The notes under the pieces were generated by a model, which did no database searches, was not told where the DNA came from, and was given only the letters and a program-made list of their open reading frames with translations. Positions 32,501 through 41,459 of a DNA stretch of 64,000 nucleotides are shown here, in pieces. The position numbers and the translations under genes were made by a program. Each line of letters starts with the position of its first letter. Position 1 is the first letter of the stretch. Source of the DNA: Mytilus trossulus. Its lineage: Eukaryota; Mollusca; Bivalvia; Mytilida; Mytilidae. The stretch is taken from the NCBI RefSeq assembly GCF_036588685.1, contig NC_086381.1:64177436-64241435 (forward strand), in the 5' to 3' direction.

Positions 32501-35500
32501 TCAAAACCAAGTAGTAAACAAAGACTCACAAAACCAAAGGACATTTACATCAACAGTTATGAATAATAGTTAAGAAACAACATGAACTCCACTAAAATTC
32601 CGGAAGTGAAATCAGGTGCTCCGGAAAAGTAAGCATTTCCTGCAGGGTATACAACACCCTTCGTGTTATTTCTTTGTTCAGTTCGGTAATGATGGAAGGT
32701 TATTATGACTGAGGAAGAACATCAGATATGATTTCTGACACACTTATGTCATAATGACCAATCAGCTCATGATGGCGACCGTAAAATTGCTTGAGTGATG
32801 ACCTTAAATTGGCCTAATTTGATAGATTCATAGCCCTGTCTTAGCAACTTTCGAGAAAACAGTATTCCTCTTTCAACAAAATCAACGTACTTTGAGCTAG
32901 CTCTAGAGTAACATATCAATTGAGACACATATACTCCATATGCTGGTGCTGCTGGGATGTTGCTACACAGAAATGGAAAGTTGACTATAGGAAAATTAAA
33001 ATCATCGCGTTTGTCATAAATTTTGGTATTCGATCTACCATCAGTAGTCATTTCGAGAAAAAGGTCTAAATATGAAGCAGATTTCTCTGTGTCGGTAGTA
33101 TCTTTAATTTCAAGTTCACTTGGCTATATTAAATGTAAGTGATCACTGAATATATTATTTATATTAAGAGAGAGTACATCATTAATATACCGAAAGGTGA
33201 AATTAAAAGAAAATTGAGTTATCATTGAGTAATACAATGACTTTGTTTCTCTGTATTATATTTTAGAAAGTATTTTGAAATGTATGTTTGACATAATTAT
33301 TCACAGCAGATTAATCTGAAAACGCCTAGATATCGTTATTTTAACTAGCTGTTGCTAATGAAAGTAATTCTTTAAAAGTTATATATATGCGTCCGAAACA
33401 CTTTTGAGGATTGACCTTTCATCAAGAACCCATGAACCATGGATTGTGAACATACTAAGAATTGATAAAATTCGTCTTTAAATATTATAGTGGAAACTTA
33501 GATAAAATTGTAAAATACATGACAATTTCACAAAAATTTTACTATAATTTCGGGTAAACGATTCAGTCTTCTGTGAGTGACTCTTTAAACAGTACAGTAC
33601 TTGCAAATGCTTTTGCAGTTCATTGTTAGAGGCAAGAAGTTGCTAAGATGAAGAATTCCAATATAATCATGATTCAACCTCTTGATATTACGAAAATGAA
33701 TTTTTAATGTCATAAACAAGGTAAAAAAAGGTAAACTATTGTTGAAGTTGAAGTATAAACCATTTGAAAAATGGCGTTTCCAGTCATGTCCGTGCATTTA
33801 CGCATGAACTGTTCTACCAAAGCTTCCCAAATTTTAATATATTGTTACTGGTGACAAAATGGAGGTCAAGTTCAATAATGACAATTTTGACTTTTACTGT
33901 TCAGGAGTTATGGTTCTTGAAAGATTGAAAAATGGTGTTTCCAGTCTTGTCCGTGCATTTTCTCATGAACCATTCAACCAAAGCTTTTCAAATTCTAATA
34001 TGTTGTTACTGATGACAAAATGGAGGTCAAGTTCAATAATGATGATTTTGACTTTTACTGTTCAGTAGTTATGGTTCTTGAAAGATCGTAAAATGGCGTT
34101 TCCAGTCGTGTCCGTGCATTTATGCATGAACTGTTCTACCAAAGCTTCCCAAATTTTAATATGTTGTTACTGATGACTAAATGGAGGTCAAGTTCAATAA
34201 TGATGATTTTGACTTTTACCGTTCAGGAGTTATGGTTCTTGAAAGATTGAAAAATGGTGTTTCCAGTCGTGTCCGTGCAATTACTCATGAACCATTCAAT
34301 CTAAGCTTTTCAAATTTTAATATGTTGATACTGATGACAAAATAGAGGTCAAATTTGATATTGACGATTTTCATTTTCACCAATCATCAGTAATGGTTCT
34401 TGTGATATTGCCAGGACACAAATAAATTTTAATAAATCCGGTTTGCTGTCGTTGTGACAGCCTCTTGTTGAAGTTTTGCATATTTAAGTTAACCACTCCA
34501 AACATCTTTCTTCAGTATATGTTCGCCATTTCTTTTTATTTTAAATTTATATTTATTTTGCAGTCAAAATGCATATTGTGATGAAAATGCAGAAGTTATA
34601 AATCAATCCAATGGAACTTATACACCAATTACAGATTGCATTTTGAGGTAAGGACGACGTCTGGTTTGCATTGGAGAAAGGTTTACTTTATGAATGATTT
34701 TGTTTTAAGTCAGCACATTCTGCTGCATGTTTAAATAAGACTTTGTGTTCAAACATTTTTGTCCAGTCTTTTTATCGGGGTCCAAACTGAACTCTGTTTG
34801 ATTTCATGAAAAATTAAATTTTTGGGGTTCTGTGATCGAAACATGTATTTTGATTCATTATGTGTCAGACACTTATGCTGTGTCAAATATTTAATCACAA
34901 TTCAAATTAAGGGATGTATATATGAAGCTCGAAAGAGAGGCAAAAGATACCATGCAGAAGAACAGTCAAACTCATATATCGAAAATAAACTGACAACGCC
35001 ATACCTAAAAATGAAAAAACAGACAAATAATAGTACAAAAGAAACAACATAGAAACAACATAGAAAACTGAAGACTGAGCAACATGAACCCCACCAAAAC
35101 CTAGGGGTGATCTCAGGTGTTCTGGAAGGGTAAGCAGATCCTGCTTCAAATGTTATGTCCTTACTTGCCCCAATGATTTATGGTTCGTATTTTATAAACT
35201 TTTATAACAGGTATTTGGATAAGCTATGATATGTTGTACTAATGCCAATTTTTTTATGGCAGCATTGCAGGGTGTATAAATATCCTTCTTATTGGAAAAG
35301 CTGGAAGTGGAAAAAGCACAGTAGGGAATATAATTTCTGGAGGAGTAAACTTTAAAGTAGCTCCAACTGCACAACTGGTTACAACAAAATGTCAGGAAGC
35401 AAAGGTTAGCATTAAGAATGTTCTGATTAACATAGTCGACACTCCGGGATTGTTTAATCTAGAAATAAACAATTGTAAGGTCCAAGAAATGATTACAGAA

Positions 35501-35989
35501 TATCTGAAAACGAATAGGCACTTATTCCCTCTGATTTTAGTCCTTTGTATTCAAGATGGAGTTCGATTTACGAAAGAAGACGAATCAGTTCTAGATAGGA
35601 TAAAAGGAAACTTTGGTACTCATGTGCTACAAAATGTGATTGTTGTATTTACTGGCAAGATGCCTACAATAGATATGCCAGAAATGCTCAAACAATTTCT
35701 TAAAGAAATAAATAACATAACTTTTCATTTCCCAACTGATTCTAGAGCTCCTGAAAGAGACCAAGAACGGGAATCGTTCGTAGGAACATGTCAGAAGTTA
35801 CTTAATAAACCAAAAAATCTCAACTACAACCTGTCCGATTATGAAGCAGCACAACGCCATATTGAAGAAAGAGATGTCCGCAAATTTCAAAGATTACAAT
35901 CTATTCAGAATAATCCAAAGTTGTCTTCAGTAGGATATAAAAAAAGAAAAAGTAAATGTAGATTGATTCATAAATCTCGCAAAACTTAA
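26467..35989 (+). CDS. GIMAP/AIG1-type GTPase, five exons
   Basis: GIMAP (AIG1) proteins are small septin-like GTPases linked to immunity and membrane surfaces, and are much expanded in bivalves. Five exons join in phase; from the only in-frame Met in the first recognised exon (26551) the protein is 315 residues. Residues 1-74 are an acidic extension. The G domain starts with LLIGKAGSGKST (82-93, Walker A/G1), then DTPGLF (133-138, G3). The usual G4 position reads FTGKMP (203-208), lacking the Asp that fixes guanine specificity. After about residue 270 the tail is helical and basic. The conserved AIG1 order and spacing support the family. Exon 26467-26561 is open upstream of the Met, so an earlier start is possible. 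Which GIMAP subgroup was not determined. Confidence 0.88.
26826..26985. mobile_element. GGCGGATCC-type MITE with G/C runs
   Basis: Begins GGCGGATCCAGGGGGGTTCC and ends with GGCTGGATCCACCTC, inverted ends around C-runs and G-runs. A related repeat with long G tracts is at 9968-10170. Confidence 0.5.
27348..27407 (+). CDS. GIMAP-like exon B (acidic)
   Basis: 60 nt. Encodes LPVISDSEEEELLKPVSDE. Acceptor ATTTCAG/TTTGCC, donor AAGA/GTAAGT. Phase agrees with both neighbours. Confidence 0.72.
27655..27838. mobile_element. Foldback MITE, copy 1
   Basis: Left arm ACTGTAATATTTTTTCTGTC and right arm GACAGAAAAAATATTACAGT are exact inverses, with a second inverted pair AATGTGGTG/ACCACATTT inside. A second copy is at 43120-43325, and a fragment near 63391-63420. 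Confidence 0.75.
27865..27930 (+). CDS. GIMAP-like exon C (acidic)
   Basis: 66 nt. Encodes KYSDVVSEDDRLLYESQDPN. Acceptor TTTTCAG/CAAATA, donor TTGC/GTAAGT. A 6.6-kb repeat-filled intron follows. Confidence 0.72.
27986..28212. mobile_element. Iteron MITE with GATTATTTGATTA motifs, copy 2
   Basis: Ends GAGGGCCCTCATGGGG and CCCCATGAGGGGCCTC are inverses; the interior repeats TGATTATTTGATTA. Same family as 12045-12353. Confidence 0.72.
28297..28443. repeat. Inverted repeat with 59-bp arms
   Basis: Left arm 28297-28355 and right arm 28385-28443 are exact inverses as far as read (ATCAGGATACAAATAATACA against TGTATTATTTGTATCCTGAT), with a 29-base centre. The right arm runs into the hammerhead core at 28439. 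Partly inverted end copies of this sort are typical of Penelope-like insertions. Confidence 0.88.
28436..28474 (+). ncRNA. Hammerhead-like motif of the Penelope type
   Basis: CTGATGA (28439-28445), then a GGTG/CACC stem II with loop, GAAA (28462-28465), a minimal stem III around AT, and GTC ending at 28471. ATC/GAT (28436-28438 with 28472-28474) can form a short stem I. The base next to stem II is unpaired, as in the second motif nearby at 28848-28874. Such minimal hammerheads are reported from Penelope-like elements. Confidence 0.6.
28840..28880 (-). ncRNA. Second hammerhead-like motif, minus strand
   Basis: On the minus strand CTGATGA (28874-28868) is followed by A, a GGATA/TATCC stem II with loop TCGGT, and GAAA (28851-28848). 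The downstream cleavage triplet is not obvious. It lies downstream of the minus-strand GIY-YIG remnant, where a Penelope terminal repeat would be. Confidence 0.5.
29404..30374 (-). pseudogene. Penelope-like retroelement remnant: RT tail and GIY-YIG endonuclease
   Basis: 30374-30072 reads an open frame with FCRPKSLKDLLVR, then CKNCGNKRCLTCKQI, the Cys-rich linker that follows the reverse transcriptase in Penelope-like elements. Continuing past a break, CKTTNAVYLIGC (about 30070-30020) resembles the start of the GIY-YIG domain. At 29578-29404 the frame RSPAHTKADLNRLSITIFDH then NLERFWIRKLKTLAP matches the C-terminal half of the nuclease. Stops and gaps break it, so it is dead. It sits antisense in the third GIMAP intron. 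Confidence 0.75.
31375..31510. repeat. Foldback repeat (ATCAGCCC motifs)
   Basis: CATTTTTCATATCGCATGTA...CAATATCAGCCC faces GGGCTGATATTGA...ATACATGGGATATGAAAAATG. The arms are about 55 bp with mismatches. Part of a longer repeat-rich stretch from about 30600. Confidence 0.7.
31729..31853. repeat. Short inverted repeat AGCCTTTGTATGAGGTC
   Basis: Direct arm at 31729-31745 and exact inverse GACCTCATACAAAGGCT at 31835-31851, about 90 bp apart. No coding content. Confidence 0.7.
32184..32230 (-). ncRNA. Decayed hammerhead ribozyme copy, minus strand
   Basis: The minus strand reads AGCGTAACTGACAAGTCC then TAGACACAACGCGCGTCTG, a mutated version of the 10955-10998 motif: the core is changed to CTGACAA and GAAA to ACAA. 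GCGCGTC and the flanking GGTACCTTTGATAACTA of the family remain. Confidence 0.55.
32480..33250 (-). pseudogene. Reverse transcriptase remnant (3' part)
   Basis: The open segment 33051-32767 reads TKIYDKRDDFNFPIVNFPFL then SNIPAAPAYGVYVSQLI, a reverse-transcriptase thumb-region signature common in bivalve genomes. Sequence upstream to about 33250 continues the frame with interruptions. Downstream to 32480 is a 3' region also found at 34900-35145 and 38990-39425. It is 5'-truncated; the clade was not assigned. Confidence 0.65.
33765..34430. repeat. Tandem repeat, four copies of a 161-bp unit
   Basis: AATGG(C/T)GTTTCCAGTC recurs at 33769, 33930, 34091 and 34252. Each unit contains GTCCGTGCATTT, GATGACAAAATGGAGGTCAA and CAGGAGTTATGGTTCTTGAA. 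The array ends in TGTCGTTGTGACAGCCTCTT near 34460. It has no lasting open frame. Confidence 0.88.
34564..34647 (+). CDS. GIMAP-like exon D
   Basis: 84 nt. Encodes QNAYCDENAEVINQSNGTYT then PITDCIL. Acceptor TTGCAG/TCAAAA, donor TGAG/GTAAGG. In phase with exons C and E. Confidence 0.72.
34900..35145 (-). repeat. 3' end fragment of the reverse transcriptase family
   Basis: Shares AATAAACTGACAACGCCAT and AAGGGTAAGCAGATCCTGCT with 38990-39425. It lies about 120 bp before GIMAP exon E. A shorter related piece is at 26660-26790. Confidence 0.6.
35263..35989 (+). CDS. GIMAP-like exon E (whole GTPase domain) with stop
   Basis: 727 nt, acceptor ATGGCAG/CATTGC, stop TAA at 35987-35989. Holds the complete AIG1 GTPase domain and tail in a single exon, as is usual for GIMAP genes. 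Walker A and DTPG are intact and G4 is altered (TGKM). Confidence 0.92.
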
Positions 35990-36063
35990 TCAAAACGTGC
36001 GAGTTCATTTGAATCAATATATCAACCATGGTGCATTGAACATTCTGTATCAGGGATAGGGTA

Positions 36064-36305
36064 ATTGAAAATGTAATGGTAATTAAGTGTAATGCATTAC
36101 AATTTTCCATGTAATTGAATGTAATTATGTATTTTTTAAAAATATTATGATGAAATGTAATGTGTAATTTAATTAATTACTTTACTGAAGTAATTGTAAT
36201 TTAATTAATTACATTTCAAAAACTGTGTAATGTGTAATTAGTGTAATTGATCATTTTAGCATTGTAATGTGTAATTTAATTAATTACATTCCAATTAATG
36301 TAATT
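36064..36305. repeat. GTAATT-rich low-complexity tract
   Basis: Repeated TGTAATTTAATTAATTAC-type motifs and GTGTAATTGA fill the tract just downstream of the GIMAP stop. It could belong to the 3' untranslated region; no polyadenylation site was fixed. Confidence 0.6.
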
Positions 36306-36960
36306 GACCCCAAGTCTGTTCTGTATATCTTTATGCAATTAAGGAAGAACTTAGGTCAGGTTTAGGAATTTGTGTCAGATGTTCGGACTCCTTAGGTTTT
36401 TTTTCCTGCGATACAGAATAAAACAATTGCTCTACGCCGCCCAATTCTATTTTCATAGTAGACTTCAATAGCTCATAAAAGGTCATTTACCAAAATTTGA
36501 GCAGATTCTAGGGTTTTTTTCTTCCGATTTGAGACCCCAAATAATACCAATGCAAATATAAGGTAAAAGTCCTAGTTTTAGAAAAAATAAATATTTCGAA
36601 GCTCCATAAACTTTGTTTTTAATAGCTCATTTTGTTCCTTAACTAATGCTTTTCCGACTAAAAGTATCCATTCTATTTTTTTTAAATTTCACTGGGTTGT
36701 TTGCAGAAGATATAAAACCTTAAGAATTTTATGGTGTCAAATATTTTTCATTGGTTTAACCACCTTTGTATGTCTACAAAACAGTTTTTTAAACTGATTC
36801 ATGGAGTTCTGTCCTAGTTAAAGCTTTTTGAAGAATCTTTTATCTCAAAGTTGCCTCTCAGTTTATTGAACATGCAGGCCGATTTAATTGTATGACAACG
36901 ACGCTACCTATATCTGCTGCATTAATGTTGTTGATCTTAAATCTGCCTGCGTTCATCGGC

Positions 36961-37990
36961 AGGGCTCGACATTACCGTTTGTCCGATTGTCCGGGACAAG
37001 TGGAAATAGGTGTCGGGCAAGTAGATTCATCATACTACTTGTCCGATGGGACAAGTGAAAAAATCGATGTCAGATCAAATTCAAGACTTATACATTCCTA
37101 AAAATATGAATGATTGTTTTATTGATCATACAAAATGAAATAAATATTCATTGATTGAATCAGAGACATATAAACTTGTATATTATGTCTCTGATTGAAC
37201 GTATTTGAACATGCTGGCAGCCATTGACTAGGGGAAAATAAGTAAGGGGAAGGAAACCAAATGTAAATGATTCTTCTTAGTATAAGCCTCTTGAATTAGG
37301 AGCACCTCCATATGCATGATATCATATGGAGTTTTACCTTAACTTTAAAATTTAAAATTAAAGTTTGTATCATTTGATTTTGCTTTTAGGCATAATATTA
37401 AATTAGAAAAGATATTATTTAATAAGATCTATAAGTTAAAATAATAAGTTAAGATGGAAAAATTAGATAAAATCTAAAAAGGCAGATTTTTTTTAATAAA
37501 ATGTTTTATGTACTTCATGATCATATATCAATGTATGTAAAAATCAAGACAAATTGTAAAATCTTGTTTGGCACCATCAATAAATTAAAAAGGTTTATTT
37601 GCAAACAAGGTGCCAGGTATATTTAAACCATACCACCACTTCAGAATGAATATAGGTCCATGAATAGGAGAACCTAGTGGTATGGGAAGAGATATGATTT
37701 AATGAACGACACATGATAGTGACAATGTGTTAGAGAGCTCAGTCTTGCAAATAAGCCTTCAGTCTGAAGTAATAAAATGAATTTTGATGTAGTAGTCATA
37801 CAACATAACAAAATGCTCCCTTTATTGATCTTTATTAGGTACAACCAAAGGGCAAGTGTTATTATTGCATACAACATGTATAATCAATATGGAGAATTTT
37901 CAATTATAAATTCGGACAAGTGAGTTATGAGTTCGGACAAGTTGATTTTCTTGCAACTTGTCCGAAGGGACAAGTAAGAAAAAATGATAA
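36961..37990. repeat. Repeat pair with CTTGTCCGA(T/A)GGGACAAGT palindromes
   Basis: ACTTGTCCGATGGGACAAGT at about 37036-37056 and ACTTGTCCGAAGGGACAAGT at about 37957-37977, each next to further GGACAAGT motifs. They may be the two ends of a ~1-kb element or two separate repeats. The interior is AT-rich and non-coding. Confidence 0.45.
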
Positions 37991-38519
37991 TGTAGAGGCC
38001 TGGAATCGGCTGTTATATTTGTGTATTAGAGGATATTCCCTCTTGTATTTCTAAAACATCGAATATTAAATTGTTAATTAAAATGTGCACCCATAATTGA
38101 GAAACCAGTATAAATACAAACACATATATCTTAACATTGAATAAAACACACGCACTTAGTTGTCAGTAGGTGTTATGTTTAGTCTTTTATTTTTTTAATT
38201 GATGTGTGATGAATAAAAAAATATTTAAAAAAACTGTTATTGTTTTATATCTATTCGGTTTTGCTTTCAGTTTTCTTACTTATGATGTTTTCTCACTAAC
38301 ACTTTATATGAAAACCTCATGTGACTCAGTATGGTATACACGTGCTACTTACACCTAACACATTTCTCGAACTCACTTAAAAAAGAACTGATTAACAGCA
38401 GACAATTGCGTTCTCATGAAAAAATCTGCAAATTGCATCTTTCAACCTACTAGTACATTATTACATGTACTCATGTTCATTTATCATTGATATGGTTATA
38501 TTTATAAACTAACTGCTTA

Positions 38520-38750
38520 CAAAATTTAGAATATTTGAAATACTAAGGCTTTTTTACCTCAGGCATAGATTACCATAGCTGGATTTTGCAAAACGTTTAG
38601 GAATTTTGGTCCTCCATGCTTCAACTTCTTACTTTATTTGGCCTTTTTAACTTTTTTTGATTCAAGTGTCACTGATGAGTCTTTTGTAGACGAAACGCGC
38701 GTTTGGCGTATATACAAAATTTAGTCCTGATATATATGATGAGTTTATCA
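38520..38750 (+). mobile_element. Hammerhead-bearing repeat, second good copy
   Basis: Same family as 10649-11037 (shared CTCAGGCATAGATTACC, GATGAGTCTT, GACGAAACGCGCG). No flanking direct repeat was seen here, so it appears as a single unit. Confidence 0.65.
38666..38709 (+). ncRNA. Type I hammerhead ribozyme with canonical core
   Basis: Stem I GTGTCA (38666-38671) pairs with TGGCGT (38704-38709). Core CTGATGA (38672-38678), stem II GTC/GAC around TTTTGTA, GAAA (38692-38695), short stem III CGCGCG, and cleavage triplet GTT ending at 38703. All invariant core bases are present. The triplet GTT in place of GTC fits the NUH rule but is expected to be slow. Confidence 0.82.
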
Positions 38751-38989
38751 AAAGTTACCCAAATCGATTTGTCTTATGTCTCTGTGTTGTCTAATACCTA
38801 ATAAACCTGACTTCGGACAGTAGCAAACATACGGCGGGGTTAAACATGTTTTGTGAGATATCAAACATACCTTGTTTTACAATTCAATTAAACAACATAA
38901 AATATCATTTGTTTTAATAGCTCACTCATACATGTTCACCAATATATGTTTTTCTCAAATCATACATGAACAAAATAAAACTCAATATT

Positions 38990-39775
38990 AAGGTTAAAGA
39001 GAGGTAAAAGAGGGACGAAAGATACCAGGGGGATAGTCAAATTCATAAGTTGAAAATAAACTGACAACGCCATGGCTATATATGAAAAGGACAAACAGAC
39101 AAACAATAGTACACATGACACAATATAGAAAACTAAATAATAAACAACAATTTTCTCGTTTGAATTGTTTTACATTGTCTTATCAGGGCCTTTTATAGCT
39201 GACTATGCAGTATGGGCTTTGCTCATTGTTGAAGGCCGTATGGTGACCTATAGTTGTTAATGTTTGTGTAATTTTGGTCTTTTGTGGATAGTTGTCTCAG
39301 TGGCAATCATACCACATCTTCTTTTTTATAACACAAATCCCACCAAAAACTAGGGGTTATCTCAGGTGCTCTGGAAGGGTAAGCAGATCCTGCTCCACAT
39401 GTGGCACCCGTCGTGTTGCTTATGAGATAACAAATCCGGTAAATAGTCTTATTCGGTAGGTCACATTTATGAAACAGGAGGGGATTGTAGTTTCGATGTA
39501 AGGAACATATCTGATATAATTTGTGAAACGGATATTCCATAACGGTCAACCAACTTGTGATGGCGTCCGTAAAATTTACGAAGAGATGATTTCAACTTCA
39601 CCATTTGGAACTCTTGATTTAATAGCTTCCTTGTGAGCAACAACCCTCTATCAAGAAAATCATGATAGGAAATGCAATCAAGGGAATATCTTATTAGGGA
39701 GATATATACCCCATATACAGGTGCTGCTGGAATATTGCTACTTAGAAATGGAAAGTTCACAATTGGAAAGCTGAA
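38990..39775 (-). pseudogene. Second reverse transcriptase remnant of the same family
   Basis: 39760-39467 reads NFPFLSSNIPAAPVYGVYIS then LKSSLRKFYGRHHKLVDRYG. After a frame change comes TGATCGAGSAYPSRAPEITP. The 3' region extends to 38990, interrupted by a dispersed repeat at 39151-39330. 5'-truncated and frameshifted. Confidence 0.65.
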
Positions 39776-39959
39776 ATCATCTCTTTTAATATATCTACAG
39801 GATTTTCAACCTCATAGGTCGAAGGCAAACTGACAAGGCATAATAAAAATTGAAAATCGACATTCTAAGAATCCAAACAAGAAAACAATTAAGTATAAGC
39901 ATGTGGCAACATTTCTCGATACATCTTTAGAATCCATTTCTTGTGTGAAATGAAAAAAA

Positions 39960-41200
39960 ATTGTAATGGTTCAGCGGAACCTCCTGACTCGCCTACTTTT
40001 TCTGTTAATTGCAGGCTCGAAAAATAAAATGAAGAAAAAAATAATAAAAATATTCCATTCGATACTATATTTAGATTGTGAGTAGCTTCTGTCTAAGTTT
40101 GGTAAAAACCCAGGATAGCTTATGAATCTGATAAATGTTTTGAACTTTAACTACAGACTGTTTGTAATGTTAACTGGAAGAAAAACTAAGTCCATTTGTA
40201 AGTAAAATACGGATAAACAGGTACACAATTTTAACACAATAACCTTCTAGATACTAGCTTTTGATGATAAACAAGCTTCTGCCCAAGTTTGGTACAAATC
40301 CAGGCTAGTTTAAGAAAGTTATTAAAATTTCAAAAACTTTAACAACAGAGTGACTGTAATGTAGCGGCATCTATATACAAAGTATGAAACATCAAACTCT
40401 TCCACCTTCTAAAATATACAGCTTTTAAGAAGTGAGCTAATGCCATCGCCGCCACCACCGTATCACTATCCCTATGTTGAGCTTTCTGAGACAAAAGTCA
40501 CAGGCTGACAAAAATCCCTAAGAAAATCTTGAACAGTAAATCAACAATAAAGAAACAACACTTTATCAGCACCTAATAAGAAACAGGTATGCCATGTTTG
40601 GTTTCATTCCTTTCAGTGGTTCTCTAAAAAGAAGACATTTTTATATATTTCCCTTAGGGTCCTATGTTAAATTAAGTCCCCCACTGGTAGCCATCGTGGA
40701 TGTTGGATAGGATTCAAAGTAACAACACTTTTTCATCACACATAAGGAAGATTAATATGACATGTCGGGTTCCACTCAATTCAGTGGTTCTCTAAAAGAA
40801 GACATCTGTATGTATTTCCCACAGGGTCCTATGTTTTCTCGTTTGAATTGTTTTACATTGTCATTTTGGGGCTTTTTATAGCTGACTGTGGTATGGGCTT
40901 TGCTCATTGTTGAAGGCCATATGGTTACCTATAGATGATAATTTCTGTGTCATTTTGGTCTCTTGTAAAGAGTTGTCTCATTGGCAATCAAACCACATCT
41001 TCTTTTATATATATCCCCCGCTGGTGGCCATCTTGGATAAAGGATCAGCTTTAAAGTAATAACACTTGGTCAGCACCTCATAAGGAACATTTTTGCCATG
41101 TTAGGTTCCATTCCATTCAGTTGTTCTCAAAAAGAAGTTCAAAATGTAAAAAGTTAATGATGACGACACACACCAGAATAGCAGGGCCAGGTGAGCTAAA
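39960..41200. repeat. Composite repeat region (CAAGTTTGGTA units and dispersed repeats)
   Basis: Units with AAGCTTCTGCCCAAGTTTGGT, CAGGCTAGTTTAAGAAAG and CTAAGTCCATTTGTAAG are diverged relatives of the array at 47285-48060. A dispersed mussel-type repeat is at 40835-41008. No coding sequence seen. Confidence 0.6.
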
Positions 41201-41459
41201 AAGACTTTAAAAACCAATTTTATTAATTTCTTGCATTGGAAGCACTTTTCTGGATTTAACTGATCTGGAATGATTACAGCCGAACATTTGAAAACAAATG
41301 ATGTTTAAAAAAGAATTGAAAATATCTTGTCTTGTAACTGAAAAGCTAACAGCCACATCTGCATGGCATTCGTCATATTTTAAAAGGAACTGACTTTGTC
41401 ATAACTTAGCCAATAAAACGTCTCTAAAAATAATAAAAAGATCCATACAGACACGTCAG

